A DNA stretch of 53,312 bases from Bacteroidota bacterium (GTDB lineage: Bacteria; Bacteroidota; Bacteroidia; 2-12-FULL-35-15), in contig CANJYB010000028.1 of NCBI GenBank assembly GCA_947479085.1, forward strand, positions 1 through 53,312. Reading direction: 5' to 3'. The notes below the pieces were generated by a model that did not search any database, had not been told where the DNA came from, and was given only the letters and a program-made list of their open reading frames with translations. The position numbers were made by a program, and so were the translations under genes. Below are positions 51,229 to 53,312 of the stretch, one piece after another. Every line of letters starts with the position of its first letter. Position 1 is the stretch's first letter.

Positions 51229-53312
51229 TTATTTCGAGATGATTACTTTACCTGCATAAACAGATTTATCATTCACCATTACCCTGTACATGTACATTCC
51301 ATTTAATAAATTTTCTTCATTAATGTTTAGTATCGTTTCCCCTTGAACCAGCTTGTATTTATTCATTTCTCTGCCCATTAAATCATAAATTATTATAATA
51401 CCATTTTCGTTTTCCTTTAATGAATACTTCAACTGCATATTTCCATTGTTCGGATTAGGATATAGTTTATAATCCGGAATTTTAACTTCTTCCTGTGCAG
51501 AATGTAATAATAAGGATTTAGTTAATTCATCATCAATTACATCTATAAACAGCATTACTCTTGCCTGGTATACTGCATCTCCCCCGGTTAACGGGTCCTG
51601 ATAAGCCACGTTTTGCAATGCTGCTATTTCCAAACTATCATACTCATAGGTGTAATTCATAGTAGTATCCTTTCCCTCCATTCTTATTTTATGTACATAA
51701 ATTTGGTTAACCGTTTGCTGGTTCTCGTCCATCGTGCACCTGCTTCTGATATTTTGATTGGTTATCTCCACATCCAATGTATCTATCATGGTCGAATCTA
51801 TTAACAATCCTCTTACCTTCTCAAATTTTCCAATATTGGAATTTTTGGTGTAATTATAAAATGATTGATACTGCAAGTCATCAGTGGTGCCAAGGTTTAG
51901 CCAGGTAGCATTTGTTTTTAACTCATGATAAGCAAATATGCTATCTCTCAATTTAAATTCGGCACTTAGTGTATCGTAGCTATTTTGATTCCTTACTATT
52001 TTCCCGATTTTTAACTCCCTGGATTCTGTTTGAGTAAGTTGAATAGGAGAATGTCCACAAGGACTTGAACTTGTCGCGTAAGGACTTGAAAAATTTATAG
52101 TTGATACAAGCGTATTAAGAGCTGATGGAGCAGTAGTTGGTCCAGATGTAAAATACCAAGAAATTGCTGGCATTATCGTTCCTCTTATCCATCCTTGCTG
52201 ATTTATAATTCCATTCCAATAATTATCTGATTGCTGCCCTCCATTCAATTGGTCACCTATATCAGCACCAATAAATTTAAAACCATAATAACAAGTATTC
52301 ATTACATTACAGGAAAAAGAACTCGAAGTACAAGTTCCAGTTGCAAATATTCCGGTTCCCATTTGGTTCAATGTATTGGTGTAAACATAGGCCAATGGAT
52401 TGTTTTCGATACTTATACCTCTAAGGAGGTTTATCAGACCAGATGTAGGTAATGCACCTGTTTTAGAAACAGTATTATTTTTCACTGTGCATTTATCGCT
52501 ATTTATCATCCTGATACCGTACAACTGCAAACCATTGCTTAAACCTATAAAATCTACAGTATTATGTTCAACATCAACTGTAGGAGCCCGGTACACCCAA
52601 ATTCCTGTCTTTGCTTTTTGCACATAATTATTGGTAATGGTGCATAAAGTTGGTGTAATATTGGTATTCGTTACCATTATTCCGTAATTGGCTATGGTGG
52701 GCCCGTTGCCAAGTCCGGTAGAAACATCAATAATATTATTTGCTATGTATGTATTGGTACACGTACCTATGTCCTTACACAATATACCGCTATAGGCATT
52801 GGTCATTTGATTGGCATCTATAGTAATGGTGCGCTGCTGGCCCTGCTCTATGTCAATACCTGTTTTGTATATATTAGAAAAGGTGTTATTTACAACTTCA
52901 GCATGGTAGCTATAGGCATATACCCCTATGGTGCATTCATCAAACAGGTTCAGTTCGTTTGCACCAAAACCTCCCACCTTTAACCGGCAAGGGCCGCTTT
53001 TTTGGCTGGCAAAAACAGCACATCTGTCAGATATTTTATTTCCGGCAGGGTTCTTTATGTTTTTAAAAAAATTATTGTAAACCGTTACATTCGACCCATT
53101 TGCCCGGATACCATAATCCATATAATCAAACGTGTTATCAATGGAGTTTGCTATTGGCATTCCTCCTATTTGCAAAGGAATAGCATTGGTCATATTGGTA
53201 GCTTCCACTCCCACAAATGTTCTGGTACCAACTACGGGAGGATAAGAGGCTGCTAACACGGAAGTAGCAGTTATAGGATTAGAATTGTATAACTGGATAA
53301 AAGAACTTAATC
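51229..53312 (-). CDS. T9SS-secreted right-handed beta-helix protein (5' end outside window)
   Basis: The frame is open to the right edge of the window; reading on from 53259 gives IQLYNSNPITATSVLAASYP, so the internal GTG at 53259 is not the start. Residues form a parallel beta-helix of PbH1/NosD type (YGIRANGSNVTVYNNFFKNI, IDANQMTNAYSGILCKD, TVKNNTVSKTG, GIFATGTCTSSSFSCNVMN). A linker domain follows, ending in a type A T9SS tail (DYKLYPNPNNGNMQLKY ... GMYMYRVMVN ... KVIISK). Such proteins bind or cleave polysaccharide; no lyase catalytic residues could be identified. Confidence 0.85.
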   Translation of the reverse strand, partial: LSSFIQLYNSNPITATSVLAASYPPVVGTRTFVGVEATNMTNAIPLQIGGMPIANSIDNTFDYMDYGIRANGSNVTVYNNFFKNIKNPAGNKISDRCAVFASQKSGPCRLKVGGFGANELNLFDECTIGVYAYSYHAEVVNNTFSNIYKTGIDIEQGQQRTITIDANQMTNAYSGILCKDIGTCTNTYIANNIIDVSTGLGNGPTIANYGIMVTNTNITPTLCTITNNYVQKAKTGIWVYRAPTVDVEHNTVDFIGLSNGLQLYGIRMINSDKCTVKNNTVSKTGALPTSGLINLLRGISIENNPLAYVYTNTLNQMGTGIFATGTCTSSSFSCNVMNTCYYGFKFIGADIGDQLNGGQQSDNYWNGIINQQGWIRGTIMPAISWYFTSGPTTAPSALNTLVSTINFSSPYATSSSPCGHSPIQLTQTESRELKIGKIVRNQNSYDTLSAEFKLRDSIFAYHELKTNATWLNLGTTDDLQYQSFYNYTKNSNIGKFEKVRGLLIDSTMIDTLDVEITNQNIRSRCTMDENQQTVNQIYVHKIRMEGKDTTMNYTYEYDSLEIAALQNVAYQDPLTGGDAVYQARVMLFIDVIDDELTKSLLLHSAQEEVKIPDYKLYPNPNNGNMQLKYSLKENENGIIIIYDLMGREMNKYKLVQGETILNINEENLLNGMYMYRVMVNDKSVYAGKVIISK

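Noticed and set aside
53257-53259. GTG as start of the beta-helix protein
   Set aside because: The frame stays open to the window edge, no signal peptide follows the GTG, and the upstream residues continue the same fold.

Overview
The window is low-GC bacterial DNA from a member of the Bacteroidota. Seven reading frames carry a C-terminal type IX secretion (T9SS) type A sorting tail, several starts are preceded by the Bacteroidota -7 promoter element TAnnTTTG, and purine-rich Shine-Dalgarno sites are nearly absent. The gene set also fits: a long LepB with WbqC downstream, DUF5723 and DUF6913 proteins, a GlmU-family protein and outer-membrane barrels. Genus cannot be told from the sequence alone. 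No rRNA, tRNA, CRISPR array or classical transposase was seen. Both window edges cut through T9SS cargo genes.

Layout. 1-7.6 kb: tail of a T9SS protein, a fatty-acid desaturase (-), lepB, a small four-helix-bundle (S23/IVP) gene inside a repeat structure, wbqC, an acyl-CoA carboxylase beta subunit and small conserved genes. 7.0-11.9 kb (-): a beta-barrel gene downstream of a 1423-residue protein with 19 tandem 60-residue repeats. 12-15.4 kb: an FAD oxidoreductase, two PAP2 phosphatase genes and a barrel remnant. 15.4-20.8 kb: a large T9SS BNR-repeat protein, a small membrane protein, an M42 peptidase and a YigZ protein, with unusual repeats after nearly every stop codon. 20.8-30.8 kb: housekeeping genes (anti-sigma-like ATPase, ribD, prmC, TonB-like, ligA, DUF6913, GlmU-family, lon). 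30.9-36.8 kb (-): secreted proteins, including an Ig-repeat T9SS gene broken by an in-frame TGA. 36.9-38.8 kb: two proteins made only of homing-endonuclease-associated repeats. 38.8-45.6 kb: a GT-C-like membrane protein and a four-gene minus-strand run (lipoprotein, DUF5723, Fic, T9SS). 45.7-49.8 kb: a duplicated membrane-protein pair, rarA, a cytochrome c lipoprotein, a lipid A-type acyltransferase and an exported protein. 49.8-53.3 kb (-): remnants of porZ-like and T9SS genes, then two T9SS cargo genes.

The most unusual signal is a family of phased heptanucleotide tandem arrays (units such as TTATGAR, TGAATAG/TTAATAG, TGAGTAA, TGGATGT, CGGATGW, AGTTTGT). In at least seven places they begin at, overlap or lie within about 10 nt of a stop codon, and they supply in-register stop codons. 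Two arrays sit inside prmC, in the opposite orientation, and are read through as linker residues. One array type brackets the four-helix-bundle gene with 24-bp terminal inverted repeats, in an interval where lepB and wbqC are normally neighbours, which looks like a small non-autonomous mobile element. The second candidate system is the pair of repeat-only proteins at 36.9-38.8 kb, whose stop codons lie in near-identical G-rich tracts.

All family assignments were made by reading motifs; no database search was run.
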